From the NCBI GenBank assembly GCA_938003955.1, contig CALKXE010000118.1, forward strand, positions 1 to 64,000: a DNA stretch of 64,000 bases, in the 5' to 3' direction. The DNA comes from an uncultured Saprospiraceae bacterium (GTDB taxonomy: Bacteria > Bacteroidota > Bacteroidia > Chitinophagales > Saprospiraceae). The position numbers were made by a program, and so were the translations under genes. The notes under the pieces are model-generated. The model was not told the origin of the DNA, did no database searches, and saw only the letters and a program-made list of their open reading frames with translations. Position 1 is the stretch's first letter. The number at the start of each line of letters is the position of its first letter. Shown one piece after another: positions 39,861 through 49,384 of this stretch.

Positions 39861-40359
39861 CTATGTAGATATATATTAATCAATTATAAATATAATGATT
39901 ATCTGTCAATTATATTCCGACTTTCTAGTCGTAAAATCTATTTTCTTTCAATTTGTCATAAAATTTCAATTTTCTACCACTTCTTAAAGCTGCGGGAAAT
40001 TCTAATTTATGGCTTCGTATTATTATACTGTCAATATAGTGCCAATTGCTATTATCTGCTGATTTGTCAGTAGTATGTTTAAAATAAACGTCTTAATGTC
40101 ACTATTCATTGGTATTAATATGACAGTCCTTGTATACAAATTGTTTCAGTGTTAACGAATAATTAATTAAGAATGATAAATTATTGAGTCTAGGTAGGGT
40201 AAGACTTAAGGTAGTAATTTGCCTGTTTTTTTTGACTTATTAAAATGATAGAATATTACTATTTGCATACTTATCATGAAAAATGATAAATTTGCACTCT
40301 CTACAGAACAATTATAAGACGTTTTATGTAGTTTAGTACAAGTTGATAAAAAAGCCGAT
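39861..40359. other. Divergent intergenic region with repeated TGTCA pentamers
   Basis: Between clpC (minus) and the STAS gene (plus). TGTCA occurs at 39904, 39954, 40029, 40065 and 40097 and its complement TGACA at 40121. A CGACT/AGTCG hairpin lies at 39929-39942. No gene is seen. Confidence 0.5.
40287..40294 (+). promoter_or_regulatory. Candidate -7 element for the STAS-rnz operon
   Basis: TAAATTTG matches TAnnTTTG exactly, with a TTG at 40263-40265 (21-base spacing). The leader would be about 60 bases. Confidence 0.5.
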
Positions 40360-40737
40360 ATGAAGTTTAGTTTAGATAAAAAAGAGAGTTATTCAGTATT
40401 CAGCCTTGAAGAGGAAAACCTGAATAGCATCCTTGCACCGAATTTGAAATCAGAGTTTGTTTTTCTTCGTAATGAAGGAGTAAGAAACTTAATCTTTGAT
40501 TTAAGTGGAGTAAAGTATGTTGACTCATCAGGATTAAGTGCTATTCTTACTGCCAATAGACTTTGGAAAGGATATGGTACATTTATCCTAACAGGTGCTA
40601 AGCATGCACCAGTTCAAAAGTTGATAGAGATCTCTAGATTAGAATCTATTCTTACTATAATACCAACGGTAAAGGAATCTGTCGATTTTGCAATGATGAG
40701 CGAGCTAGAAAGACAAATTCAAGGAGAAGAGGAATAA
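40360..40737 (+). CDS. STAS domain protein, anti-sigma factor antagonist-like
   Basis: 125 residues. The STAS fold is shown by NLIFDLSGVKYVDSSGLSAI; the Ser pair in DSSG is where RsbV/SpoIIAA-type antagonists are phosphorylated. Such proteins release sigma factors by binding anti-sigma kinases. No partner kinase is visible in the window. RNase Z starts 10 bp downstream, so an operon is likely. Confidence 0.88.
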   Translation: MKFSLDKKESYSVFSLEEENLNSILAPNLKSEFVFLRNEGVRNLIFDLSGVKYVDSSGLSAILTANRLWKGYGTFILTGAKHAPVQKLIEISRLESILTIIPTVKESVDFAMMSELERQIQGEEE

Positions 40738-40747
40738 TCATCCTCCT

Positions 40748-41662
40748 ATGTCCAAGAAATTTGAAGTAACCATTTTAGGAGTCAATTCTGCTTTTCCCGT
40801 ACACGGGAGGCACCCATCATGTCAAATTGTCAATTTTGCTGAAAGATTGTACATGATTGATTGTGGTGAGGCAGCGCAAATTCAAGTTGCCAAGTACAAA
40901 GTCAAAAGAAATAAATTAGATCATATTTTTATAAGTCATATGCATGGGGATCATTGTTATGGTCTTCCGGGGTTATTGACAAGTTTTGCTTTGGGTGGTA
41001 GAACTGAGCCATTATTTCTTCATGGTCCTACAGGCATCAAGAAATTTATCGATGTGATCATCGAAGTGTCTGGAGCATATATGCCTTATGATTTGAACAT
41101 CAAAGAGTACGATACAGAAACTTGTAACAACATTCCTTTGACTTCAAATCTGAAAGTAACCACATTTCCGATGAAGCATAGAATCCCTACAATGGGTTTT
41201 AGGTTTCAAGAAATAATCACAGGTTACAATATCAACCCTACTAAAATTAAAGAATACGACCTTTCTATTGATGAAATAAAAGCTGTAAAAAGTGGGGGTA
41301 ACCTTAAAAGATTGGATTTAGTTATTGATAATTCTGATCTGATTATATCACCTTCTAATCCGAGATCATATAGCTATTGTAGTGATACTGTATATGATTT
41401 GGAGTTAGTACCTTATATTCTGGATAGCAGTCTTTTGTATCATGAGACAACCTACCTTAGTGGATTAGAAACCATTGCAGGTGAAAGATTCCATACGACG
41501 CTAGGTCAAGCTATTAATATTGCCCAAAGATCAAATATTGATAACATGATCATAGGCCATTATTCTTCTAGATACCCAGATGTTAATGTGTTTCTAGATG
41601 AAGGATTACCTCTATATTCGGGATTGAAATTAGGCATAGAAGGTTCGACATACGAAGTTTGA
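40748..41662 (+). CDS. rnz: Ribonuclease Z
   Basis: 304 residues of the metallo-beta-lactamase superfamily. The zinc-binding motif HMHGDH sits at H64-H69 with YGLPGLL after it, the hallmark of tRNase Z. Later His residues (MKHRIPTMGF, CSDTVYD, ETTYLSG, GHYSSRYPD) complete the metal site. It trims the 3' end of tRNA precursors. It is the short type and ends with the GHYSSRY region. The STAS gene precedes it closely. Confidence 0.95.
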   Translation: MSKKFEVTILGVNSAFPVHGRHPSCQIVNFAERLYMIDCGEAAQIQVAKYKVKRNKLDHIFISHMHGDHCYGLPGLLTSFALGGRTEPLFLHGPTGIKKFIDVIIEVSGAYMPYDLNIKEYDTETCNNIPLTSNLKVTTFPMKHRIPTMGFRFQEIITGYNINPTKIKEYDLSIDEIKAVKSGGNLKRLDLVIDNSDLIISPSNPRSYSYCSDTVYDLELVPYILDSSLLYHETTYLSGLETIAGERFHTTLGQAINIAQRSNIDNMIIGHYSSRYPDVNVFLDEGLPLYSGLKLGIEGSTYEV

Positions 41663-41712
41663 TGCTTGATGTATTATTTTTCCAGATCAATTATTTATCT
41701 TACTAATAGACA

Positions 41713-42507
41713 ATGAGAATACTCAAATCTCTACATGAAAACAAGGCATTTAGACTGTTTCTTCTGCTTTCTGGTTTTTTTATTGCGAATACTTTAGTTG
41801 CAGAATTTGTAGGTATTAAAATATTTTCTTTTGAAGAAACCTTAGGCTTCGAGCCATGCTCTCTTTCGATATTTGGGGTAGATGGTCTTGGATTTAATCT
41901 TACAGCTGGCGTTGTATTATGGCCTGTTGTTTTCATTATGACGGATGTGATCAATGAATATTTCGGAATGCGAAGTGTTCGGTTACTTTCCTACTTAGCT
42001 GTTGGTTTGGTCTTCTATGCATTTGCAATGGTCTACTTCGCTATTGATCTTTCGCCTAATGAATGGTGGCAGTACGAGAGCGGAAAATTATCGACAGATC
42101 CTTCTAAACATATTGGAGATATGAATCTTGCCTTTAATAGTGTAATGGGGCAGGGGTTAGGGATTATACTCGGGTCAATGATAGCCTTCTTGATTGGACA
42201 GATATTGGATGTAGCTATTTTTCATAGAATTAAGAAGGTGACAGGAGAAGGTAAAGTGTGGCTAAGGGCGACAGGGAGTACGTTGGTTTCTCAATTTATA
42301 GATAGTTATGTGGTATTGATTATTGCCTTTTATCTCTGGTCAGATTGGGAGCTTTCTAGAGTATTGGCCATAGGTACTGTTAATTTGATGTACAAATTTG
42401 TAGTAGCGATTTTGCTTACTCCGTTGATTTATTTAGCTCACAATGTGATAGACCGTTACTTGGGCAAAGAATTAGCGGATAAGATGAAGGCCGAAGCTGC
42501 GGAATAA
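41713..42507 (+). CDS. Queuosine precursor transporter
   Basis: 264 residues. It matches the DUF165/YhhQ family: seven or so hydrophobic segments, the PVVFIMTDVINEYFG motif and an Arg-rich loop after it (GMRSVRLLSYL). The protein takes up queuine-type precursors, here prequeuosine, used to modify tRNA. Another integral membrane substrate is possible. It follows rnz by 50 bp in the same direction, both concerned with tRNA. Confidence 0.88.
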   Translation: MRILKSLHENKAFRLFLLLSGFFIANTLVAEFVGIKIFSFEETLGFEPCSLSIFGVDGLGFNLTAGVVLWPVVFIMTDVINEYFGMRSVRLLSYLAVGLVFYAFAMVYFAIDLSPNEWWQYESGKLSTDPSKHIGDMNLAFNSVMGQGLGIILGSMIAFLIGQILDVAIFHRIKKVTGEGKVWLRATGSTLVSQFIDSYVVLIIAFYLWSDWELSRVLAIGTVNLMYKFVVAILLTPLIYLAHNVIDRYLGKELADKMKAEAAE

Positions 42508-42511
42508 AAAT

Positions 42512-43438
42512 TTATATCTCGACTGTTATTATCTGACCGGTTTCAGAAGTTATAAATAACTGTCCGTTAAAAATCACAAAATCAAACAAATCTAATTCAG
42601 TATTTATAGAGATGTCTGACCACGATTTTCCGTCATCGATAGATTTCCAAATGGTGCCATTGTCACCTACTATATATCCAGTCTCATTATAGAATTTTAT
42701 TTTTCTAAATGGTTTGTTATTTGCCAATGGTGAATGAGCACTTTTGATTGCACTCCATTTAATACCATGGTCATTAGAAAATAGAATGGAACCACTGTAA
42801 CCAGCGACATAAGGTATTCCTTCAGAGTTATACCCAACAGAATTATAAAAATCGCCATCTTGACTAGATCTATTCCAAAGAATTCCATTGTCAAGGGAGT
42901 ACAGTAGAATACCATAGCCTGTAGCAATACAATGACCGTTTTGGTCGCATTTTATATCCGTTAACTCATGGTCGTAATTGTATTCTTTTAGTATTTGATA
43001 TTCATCATCAAGCGGATATAGCCACCCTTTGTTGAAATCCTTGCCAGCAATAACTACAAAGCCATCTTTTACTTGAGTAATCCCTTTGAAGAGACTATTC
43101 GTTCCTATTTCTTTTTTTATTAATTCTTGGGATCCAGAGAATAAAAATCCACTAGTGCCTACAGCTAATAATTCAGATTCAGTTGCATGTAAATCGAAAA
43201 GTGCTCGATTAGTGAAATATTCTGTTTGCCAAACGTTCCCGTCACCTGATGTAGATAGATCACATTGTTTCCAAACTTCACCGCCAGCTACATATAACTT
43301 ACTATCAAATACTTCGATAGCATAATAATCGTAAACGGAATCAGTTTGAATAATAGAAAATAGATCAGACCTATTGTCGCAGGAAAAAAAAGTAAGAAAT
43401 GAGAAAACGAAAAAAAGAATAAACCAGTTATTTCTCAT
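42512..43438 (-). CDS. Lipoprotein with beta-propeller-like repeats
   Basis: 308 residues with a lipoprotein signal (FFVFSFLTFFSC, Cys 20). Repeats such as LLYSLDNGILWNRSS, SILFSNDHGIKWSAI and TIWKSIDDGKSW are BNR/YCF48-type propeller units, often found in photosystem assembly factors and related secreted proteins. The function is unknown. The start overlaps the end of the upstream gene by 11 bp, so the two form an operon. Confidence 0.75.
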   Translation of the reverse strand: MRNNWFILFFVFSFLTFFSCDNRSDLFSIIQTDSVYDYYAIEVFDSKLYVAGGEVWKQCDLSTSGDGNVWQTEYFTNRALFDLHATESELLAVGTSGFLFSGSQELIKKEIGTNSLFKGITQVKDGFVVIAGKDFNKGWLYPLDDEYQILKEYNYDHELTDIKCDQNGHCIATGYGILLYSLDNGILWNRSSQDGDFYNSVGYNSEGIPYVAGYSGSILFSNDHGIKWSAIKSAHSPLANNKPFRKIKFYNETGYIVGDNGTIWKSIDDGKSWSDISINTELDLFDFVIFNGQLFITSETGQIITVEI

Positions 43439-43901
43439 TAGTGGTCACCAATTTGGTGTGTGTGGGGAAAGATGCACTACCATAGTGAGAAAAACATTCT
43501 GTATGTTCAATTGGTAAGCTATAGTTAGAAGCAAAATCTTCTAGAACCTTCGTCACCAATGTGAAATCCATGTTTTTTGAATTCGGTTTAGGATAATAAA
43601 CCACTTTTTTAATCGATCCATCGGTATTCCAAAATAAATTGATCCATATTTTGGTGCCCTTGAGATCTACTCCATCAGCGGAAGCGCTTTTTTCGATATC
43701 GGATAACATGTCAGTCCATACTTTGTAAGCACTGTCCATGCTGTTTCCAGCAACTTCTAATAATAGTGAAGGACATTCTGAAATTGTCTGTTCGTATCCT
43801 TTTTCGTCATCACCAATTAGGGAAACGAGAGATGAAGTTTCTTGAGCTATGCTAGATAAACTACAAACTAATAAACACAATATGACTGTTACCTGTCTCA
43901 A
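43428..43901 (-). CDS. Secreted hypothetical protein, TTG start
   Basis: 157 residues. The start is a TTG at 43901, with the frame closed by a stop at 43923-43925 and no ATG in between; the signal peptide RQVTVILCLLVCSLSSIAQ requires a start here. The rest has GTKIWINLFWNTDGSIKKVVYYPKP and a segment with Cys near the C-terminus. No known domain was recognised. It lies upstream of, and overlaps by 11 bp, the propeller lipoprotein gene. Confidence 0.6.
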   Translation of the reverse strand: MRQVTVILCLLVCSLSSIAQETSSLVSLIGDDEKGYEQTISECPSLLLEVAGNSMDSAYKVWTDMLSDIEKSASADGVDLKGTKIWINLFWNTDGSIKKVVYYPKPNSKNMDFTLVTKVLEDFASNYSLPIEHTECFSHYGSASFPTHTKLVTTNEK

Positions 43902-44051
43902 ATTTGGGATTTTGATTAATTGTTAAAACAAAACTATGAAAAATAAATGATACATGTATGTTTTATTTCGTGCCACTTACTAACAAATCTTCATTCGTGT
44001 GGAAAACTATGATTTTTGTCTAAATAAAACACAATAATAACCTAGATATTA

Positions 44052-44059
44052 TACTTTTG
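44052..44059 (+). promoter_or_regulatory. Candidate -7 element for the CvpA gene
   Basis: TACTTTTG is a perfect TAnnTTTG about 40 bases upstream of the ATG at 44102. No -33 TTG with normal spacing was found. Confidence 0.45.
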
Positions 44060-44101
44060 TTCTTGTTATTGTAATAAGAATCAAAAATTAAACCACTTTC
44101 C

Positions 44102-44662
44102 ATGGGATTAGATATTATAGTTGTACTTATCGTTGCATTTGGATTTTATGCAGGATTTAGTAGAGGATTGGTGAAGACTGCTTTTGATACGATGAGCCTT
44201 GTAATAGGAATCTTGGCGGCGATGATACTGTCATCATTCACGCAGGATTTATTAGAAAGTATGTTTAATATTTCCGAGACATTTACTTATTTAATTTCTG
44301 TGGTAATCACTTTTATAGTGGTGATGGCTGCAATAAGATTTATTGGGAGACGAATCGAAGATATATTAGAAGCTGCAAATATCAACATCATTAATAAATT
44401 GGCTGGGGGTGTCTTGCAAGGAGCATTCTTTGCTTTTCTATTAAGTATGCTCATTTGGACACTCGGTAATTATAATATCATGAAACCTGAAACGAGAGAG
44501 AATTCTGTAACTTATCCATACTTGGAACCATTGCCAGAAGCTGGGAAATCTGTTTTTGTCGCTGTGAAACCTATTTTTCAAGATTTTTGGGATAATACGG
44601 TTAGAGCTTTGAAATCAGTAGACGGAGCAATAGAGCCCGCAGAAAACGCTGTTGAGGGATAA
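44102..44662 (+). CDS. CvpA family membrane protein
   Basis: 186 residues. Four hydrophobic segments (IIVVLIVAFGFYAGFSRG, LVIGILAAMILSSF, FTYLISVVITFIVVMAAIRF, LQGAFFAFLLSMLIW) with the NKLAGGVLQGAFFAFL motif characteristic of CvpA. The family takes part in colicin V production in E. coli and more generally in envelope and membrane processes. Its exact role here is unknown. The next gene follows 81 bp downstream. Confidence 0.85.
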   Translation: MGLDIIVVLIVAFGFYAGFSRGLVKTAFDTMSLVIGILAAMILSSFTQDLLESMFNISETFTYLISVVITFIVVMAAIRFIGRRIEDILEAANINIINKLAGGVLQGAFFAFLLSMLIWTLGNYNIMKPETRENSVTYPYLEPLPEAGKSVFVAVKPIFQDFWDNTVRALKSVDGAIEPAENAVEG

Positions 44663-44743
44663 AATTCAAATTATGTTGCTTTTAATTAGATCTATTGGTG
44701 TAGATGCATGTTGTTATTTCTGTATCAATAGAGTAGCGTAATA

Positions 44744-45340
44744 ATGATCGATTTTTTTAAGAAATTATTCAGTAATCAGCAAGTGAAAAAGGCTAGTTTG
44801 CCTTTTCTTCACGAAGCTATTGATGTAAAGAATTATCCTCTTTCAGACCTTTTATTGTGGCAAAAAGAAGGCAAGTGGGCTGCGTTTATACAAATAGTAC
44901 AAAAAGCACATTCAGACAGACTAATAACTGGAAAATCAATAACTGGATCTACTTCAATTATGAATTCTACTCATGCAAATGGATGGATGCTTCATTGTGT
45001 TAATCACGCTTTCTCTGATCTGGATTACAATCATTTCGCATATCTCTTATACACTAAAGTAAAAAGACTTGGGTACACGCTGAATCTAGGAGAAGTCCGA
45101 TCCCAAGAAAGGTCTCCGAATATAGAAACCATTACAAAATACTATCTTAAGCCTTCTCTTAGGAATAGATTCATATCCGATGATAACCTTGCTGCACAAT
45201 TGTATGGTAATATAACTATAACGTATAAGATTATCAATGGTAGACCATTCGAGTTTAAGTTTGAGGCACATGCATATCAAGATTCGAAATATTCTAAACC
45301 ATTAGAATTTTCAGTATTATTAGATGAAGTGTTGATTTAA
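44744..45340 (+). CDS. Hypothetical cytoplasmic protein
   Basis: 198 residues without signal peptide or recognised domain. It has WQKEGKWAAFIQIVQKAH and MLHCVNHAFSDLDYNHFAYL in the first half and a basic central region. It lies downstream of cvpA in the same direction, perhaps in one transcript. Confidence 0.55.
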   Translation: MIDFFKKLFSNQQVKKASLPFLHEAIDVKNYPLSDLLLWQKEGKWAAFIQIVQKAHSDRLITGKSITGSTSIMNSTHANGWMLHCVNHAFSDLDYNHFAYLLYTKVKRLGYTLNLGEVRSQERSPNIETITKYYLKPSLRNRFISDDNLAAQLYGNITITYKIINGRPFEFKFEAHAYQDSKYSKPLEFSVLLDEVLI

Positions 45341-45461
45341 AGTTATTTAATTCTTAGATATATTCCTATATTACATCTGTCCCCAGAGTGAAATGACCAA
45401 TTACATTTATCGTTTCATTCATACTTGCAATTCATTTTACACTATCAAATCTATGAATGCT

Positions 45462-46781
45462 ATGAAAAATCTATGTGTTATTTTAATTTTCCTTCTGTCT
45501 TTTTTGTCTAATGTAAGTTCGCAATCAGAGCTGATGTTAAGTAGTTGCGGAGAACTTACATTTCCTATTAATGATCATACTGACATGGATGATGATGGAC
45601 TTGCCTGTGAAAGCTTTGTAACTTTACAAAACATCGCCTTTTATGCAACAGAGGTAGAATGTAATGTTGCGGCATTAAATTGGGTAATTACGGTTGATAT
45701 AGACATGAATGGTGTGGATGATGTAGAGTATAGATCTGACCTCCCAACGGACGACGATGATCTTGATGACTCGAATAATAATGGAATTCCGGATTTATAT
45801 ATAGCTTCTACGACTAATGGAGAAGCTCAGGAAATAGAAGTGGGTAATTTGCAAGGGCCAGAGTCTACTCATTCTGTATCATGGCGAGTGTCTGATGAAT
45901 GTGGAGTGATTTCGGAATGTCTACAAGTTTTTCATGTTGTTGACATGAAAGCTCCAACTCCATTTTGCATAAGTGTATCTTCTGTGTTGTTTGAAGGTGG
46001 CGAAGGTGTAGAGGTTTTTGCCCAAGATGTTAATATTGGTGCATTTGATAATTGTACACCGTGGGATGAAATAAGATTTTCATTCAGTGGCGATAGTATT
46101 GTGCCAATGAGGCTAATTGATTGCGATGATGTTCTTAATTCTCCAATAATGCTAAATGTATACTTCTGGGACAATCATGGGAATACTGATTTTTGTTCTG
46201 TGTATTTGACTGTGATTCCCGGTCCATTATCTGATTGCTTTCCTTATGAAGTCATCAATGGATATGTGAAAACAGAAGATGATATACCAATTGAGAATGC
46301 TGAGGTTAAAATTATTTGCGCGTTACCAGAGTTTCCAAAATCTACATTTACTGATGCAGATGGATATTATTCTTTTAATGGCGTCCCTCAAGGTGGCTAT
46401 GGATGTTCTATAACTGTAGAAAAAGAAGATGAGTATATCACAAGCGTCACTACTTTGGACCTTGTGAAAATAGTGCGACATATATTAGGTCTACAGCCAT
46501 TTACGACACCTTATCAAATCATTGCTAGTGATGTGACTGGGGATAATAAAGTAAAGGCTTCGGATTTAATTATGCACAGAAAACTTATATTAGGTGTGAT
46601 TTCAGAATTTCCTACATCTCCTCCTTGGGTATTTATTGACAAAAGTTATCAATTTTCTGACCCTGACGATCCATGGGGAGCCCTTGAGAATTGGAATGTT
46701 AATCCATTTAATATTACTATAAGTCCAAATTCAGCTCCATATGATTTTATAGGAGTCAAGGTTGGAAATATTGTAGATTAA
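45462..46781 (+). CDS. Secreted protein with Ig-like, carboxypeptidase-regulatory-like and dockerin-like parts
   Basis: 439 residues from the ATG at 45462 (MKNLCVILIFLLSFLSNVSSQ); an ATG at 45393 would put 23 residues before the signal. Residues 45-220 are Cys/Asp-rich (DMDDDGLACE, DSNNNGIPD). INGYVKTEDDIPIENAEVKI with YYSFNGVPQGGYGCSI is a carboxypeptidase regulatory-like domain. LVKIVRHILGLQPF and SDVTGDNKVKASDLIMHRKL are a dockerin-type pair. It stops at DFIGVKVGNIVD without the T9SS domain usually found after such segments; it may be shortened or carried by another partner. Confidence 0.7.
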   Translation: MKNLCVILIFLLSFLSNVSSQSELMLSSCGELTFPINDHTDMDDDGLACESFVTLQNIAFYATEVECNVAALNWVITVDIDMNGVDDVEYRSDLPTDDDDLDDSNNNGIPDLYIASTTNGEAQEIEVGNLQGPESTHSVSWRVSDECGVISECLQVFHVVDMKAPTPFCISVSSVLFEGGEGVEVFAQDVNIGAFDNCTPWDEIRFSFSGDSIVPMRLIDCDDVLNSPIMLNVYFWDNHGNTDFCSVYLTVIPGPLSDCFPYEVINGYVKTEDDIPIENAEVKIICALPEFPKSTFTDADGYYSFNGVPQGGYGCSITVEKEDEYITSVTTLDLVKIVRHILGLQPFTTPYQIIASDVTGDNKVKASDLIMHRKLILGVISEFPTSPPWVFIDKSYQFSDPDDPWGALENWNVNPFNITISPNSAPYDFIGVKVGNIVD

Positions 46782-46856
46782 AAGTCAAACAACCTTTTTT
46801 GAATTCTGATCATAAAAATATCACTAAGATTGTACCTTCGTGAAAAATTATCACGG

Positions 46857-47828
46857 ATGCAATTTTTAGATTCTTACAAAGACCTGTTTCTTGAATATTT
46901 ATTAGCTAATAGATTTGATATGGCGCCTCATAATCTTTACGAGCCAGTAGATTATATACTAGGTCTAGGAGGGAAGCGAATACGCCCACTACTACTTTTG
47001 ATGGCTGCAGATATTGCTGGGAAGAACGCTGGAGATGCGTTGCCAGCTGCTATGGCAGTCGAAGTGTTTCATAATTTCACATTATTGCATGACGATATAA
47101 TGGATGAAGCTCCTCTCCGCCGAGGTAAAGCTACTGTGCATGAAAAGTACGATACTAATACTGCCATTCTCTCGGGAGATGTAATGATGATTTCCGCCTA
47201 CCGGTTTTTAGAGGATTATAAACCTGAGATAGCGATCAAGCTCTTAAAGATATTCAATAAGATGGCTGTAGAGGTCTGTGAAGGTCAACAATTAGATATG
47301 GATTTCGAAACCAGAGAAGATGTTGCGATACCTGAGTATATTGATATGATTACTTATAAGACCTCAGTGCTTTTAGGTGCGGCAATCCAAATGGGTGCTA
47401 TAATTGGTGGGTTAGATGATAAATCAGCAAATCACCTTTATCACTTTGGGAAAAATATTGGAATATCCTTCCAAATGCAAGACGACATGCTAGATACATT
47501 TGGAGAACCAAAAGTAGGTAAGCAACCAGGTGGAGATATCATCCAAAATAAAAAGACCTACTTATATCTGAAGACGCTACAACTAGTTAGTGATAGTGAA
47601 AAAGAAGAATTGTTAGGACTATATAAAACAAGACCATCCGATACCGCTACAAAAGTAGCTAGGGTAAGGGAAATAATGAAAAGTGCGCACGTCATACTAC
47701 ACTCTGATGAAGTAAAGAGCGAATATAAAAATCTAGCATTTTCTCATTTGGATGCCTTAAAAATGACTAACGAACAATTAAATCAATTTCGATCATTCGG
47801 AGATTATCTTCTAAAAAGAAATGTTTAA
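46857..47828 (+). CDS. Polyprenyl synthetase family protein
   Basis: 323 residues from the ATG at 46857 (a TTG at 46830 adds nine residues). The two Asp-rich motifs are DDIMDEAPLRRG and MQDDMLDTFG, the FARM and SARM that bind Mg-diphosphate. LGGKRIRPLLLLM lies near the N-terminus. It makes farnesyl, geranylgeranyl or longer diphosphates for quinone, undecaprenyl or carotenoid synthesis; the chain length cannot be told. Its stop overlaps the 3' end of porX by four bases. Confidence 0.93.
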   Translation: MQFLDSYKDLFLEYLLANRFDMAPHNLYEPVDYILGLGGKRIRPLLLLMAADIAGKNAGDALPAAMAVEVFHNFTLLHDDIMDEAPLRRGKATVHEKYDTNTAILSGDVMMISAYRFLEDYKPEIAIKLLKIFNKMAVEVCEGQQLDMDFETREDVAIPEYIDMITYKTSVLLGAAIQMGAIIGGLDDKSANHLYHFGKNIGISFQMQDDMLDTFGEPKVGKQPGGDIIQNKKTYLYLKTLQLVSDSEKEELLGLYKTRPSDTATKVARVREIMKSAHVILHSDEVKSEYKNLAFSHLDALKMTNEQLNQFRSFGDYLLKRNV

Positions 47829-49384
47829 TTCTTAGGAGATAACACAATGTATGGGCATATCACTTCTTCTAGAGATATACCACCATGTTGAAACGTATCT
47901 TTATAAAAGTTCAAATAGTAATTGTAACTATTCGGATATAGGAAAAATGTGTCTTCTTTAGCAAAAATAAACTTACTGCTCATATTGGGCATTGGAAGAC
48001 CGACTTTGTGAGGGTCTGTTATTTCTAAGACATCTTTCTTATTGTATTGAAGGTTTCTACCTACTTTGTATCTAAGATTTGCAGTTGTTTCTCTATCACC
48101 TATAACTTTTGACGGGTTTTGTACTCTTATTGTTCCGTGATCTGTAGTTATTATAAGCTGGATGTCCTTCTTTGCAATTTTTTTCAATGCAGACCAAAGT
48201 GGACTGTTTTCGAACCAAGATTTTGTTAATGATCTATATGCAGTCTCGTCGCTCGCAAGCTCTTTAAGTACTTCCATCTCTGTTCGAGAATGAGAAAGCA
48301 TGTCTATAAAGTTATAGACGATAGCTGTTAGATCATTGTTTAAGTAATTAAGGATATTGTCATTAAGCTGCTTCGCCTTACTTACGTTTGTTACTTTGAA
48401 GTAATCAACTTTCATATCCGCTTTGATCAATCTTTGCACTTGGTCTTCAAGAAGTTCTTTCTCCTTCATGTTTTTTCCGCCCTCTTGATTATCATTTAAC
48501 CAATACTCAGGAAATCTCTTTTGGATATCTCTCGGCATCATGCCTGCAAATATTGCGTTTCTACTATACTGTGTAGAGGTTGGCAAAATACTATAGAATG
48601 TTTCTTCTGATTCTACTCTGAATAATTCCGTGATAATCGGTTCTATGATTTTCCATTGGTCATATCTCAAATTGTCCAATAGTAAGAAGAAAGTAGGCTT
48701 GTCTTTTGATATTTTTGGAAATACTTTAGTCTTCATTAAGTTATGCGAGCCTATTGGACCGTCTTCATTTTGGATCCAGCCTTCATAGTTCTTTACTACG
48801 AATCTAGAGAACTCTTTGTTGGCCTCTCTTTTTTGCATGTCCAGAATTTCTTTCATTTCTGGATTGTTTGATTCATCCAGTCTTAATTCCCATGAAATGA
48901 TATTCTTATATAGTTCTGACCATTCTTCATAACTGAGTCCGTTATTGATTTCCATTCCTATTTTCCGAAATTCTTGTTGGTAGTCAGTTGCGGTTTTTTG
49001 AGATACTAGTCTTTTGTTGTCGATTATTTTTTTGAGAGTAAGCAGTATTTGGTTAGGGTTTACTGGCTTGATCAGATAATCATCAATCTGGGAACCTATC
49101 GCTTCCTCCATGAGATTTTCGGCCTCATTTTTAGTAATCATGACGACTGGAATATTCTGATTTGTACTTCTTATTCTGCTTAATGTTTCCAATCCAGTTA
49201 AGCCTGGCATGCTTTCATCTAAAAATACGATGTCTATATCATTTTGTTCCTCTAACACATCAAGAGCATCATGACCATTTGTTACTGTTTCTACTTGATA
49301 TCCTTTTTTCTCAAGAAAAAATAGTTGTGGTTTCAATAGGTCGATTTCATCATCTGCCCAAAGTATTTTGATGTTATTGCTCAT
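47825..49384 (-). CDS. porX: PorX, T9SS response regulator with PglZ domain
   Basis: 519 residues. Receiver domain 1-120: ILWADDEIDLLK (D11, D12), FLDESMPG with phospho-acceptor D56, MITK with T84 and LIKP with K106. A helical linker spans 125-205; the PglZ domain follows (KPTFFLLLDNLRYDQWK, QLIITTDHGTIRVQNP), the alkaline phosphatase fold. In Porphyromonas PorX is the partner of the PorY kinase and the SigP sigma factor and controls T9SS genes; its PglZ domain is a Zn-dependent phosphodiesterase. porY and sigP are not in the window. The gene agrees with the T9SS substrates found elsewhere in the window. Confidence 0.93.
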   Translation of the reverse strand: MSNNIKILWADDEIDLLKPQLFFLEKKGYQVETVTNGHDALDVLEEQNDIDIVFLDESMPGLTGLETLSRIRSTNQNIPVVMITKNEAENLMEEAIGSQIDDYLIKPVNPNQILLTLKKIIDNKRLVSQKTATDYQQEFRKIGMEINNGLSYEEWSELYKNIISWELRLDESNNPEMKEILDMQKREANKEFSRFVVKNYEGWIQNEDGPIGSHNLMKTKVFPKISKDKPTFFLLLDNLRYDQWKIIEPIITELFRVESEETFYSILPTSTQYSRNAIFAGMMPRDIQKRFPEYWLNDNQEGGKNMKEKELLEDQVQRLIKADMKVDYFKVTNVSKAKQLNDNILNYLNNDLTAIVYNFIDMLSHSRTEMEVLKELASDETAYRSLTKSWFENSPLWSALKKIAKKDIQLIITTDHGTIRVQNPSKVIGDRETTANLRYKVGRNLQYNKKDVLEITDPHKVGLPMPNMSSKFIFAKEDTFFLYPNSYNYYLNFYKDTFQHGGISLEEVICPYIVLSPKN

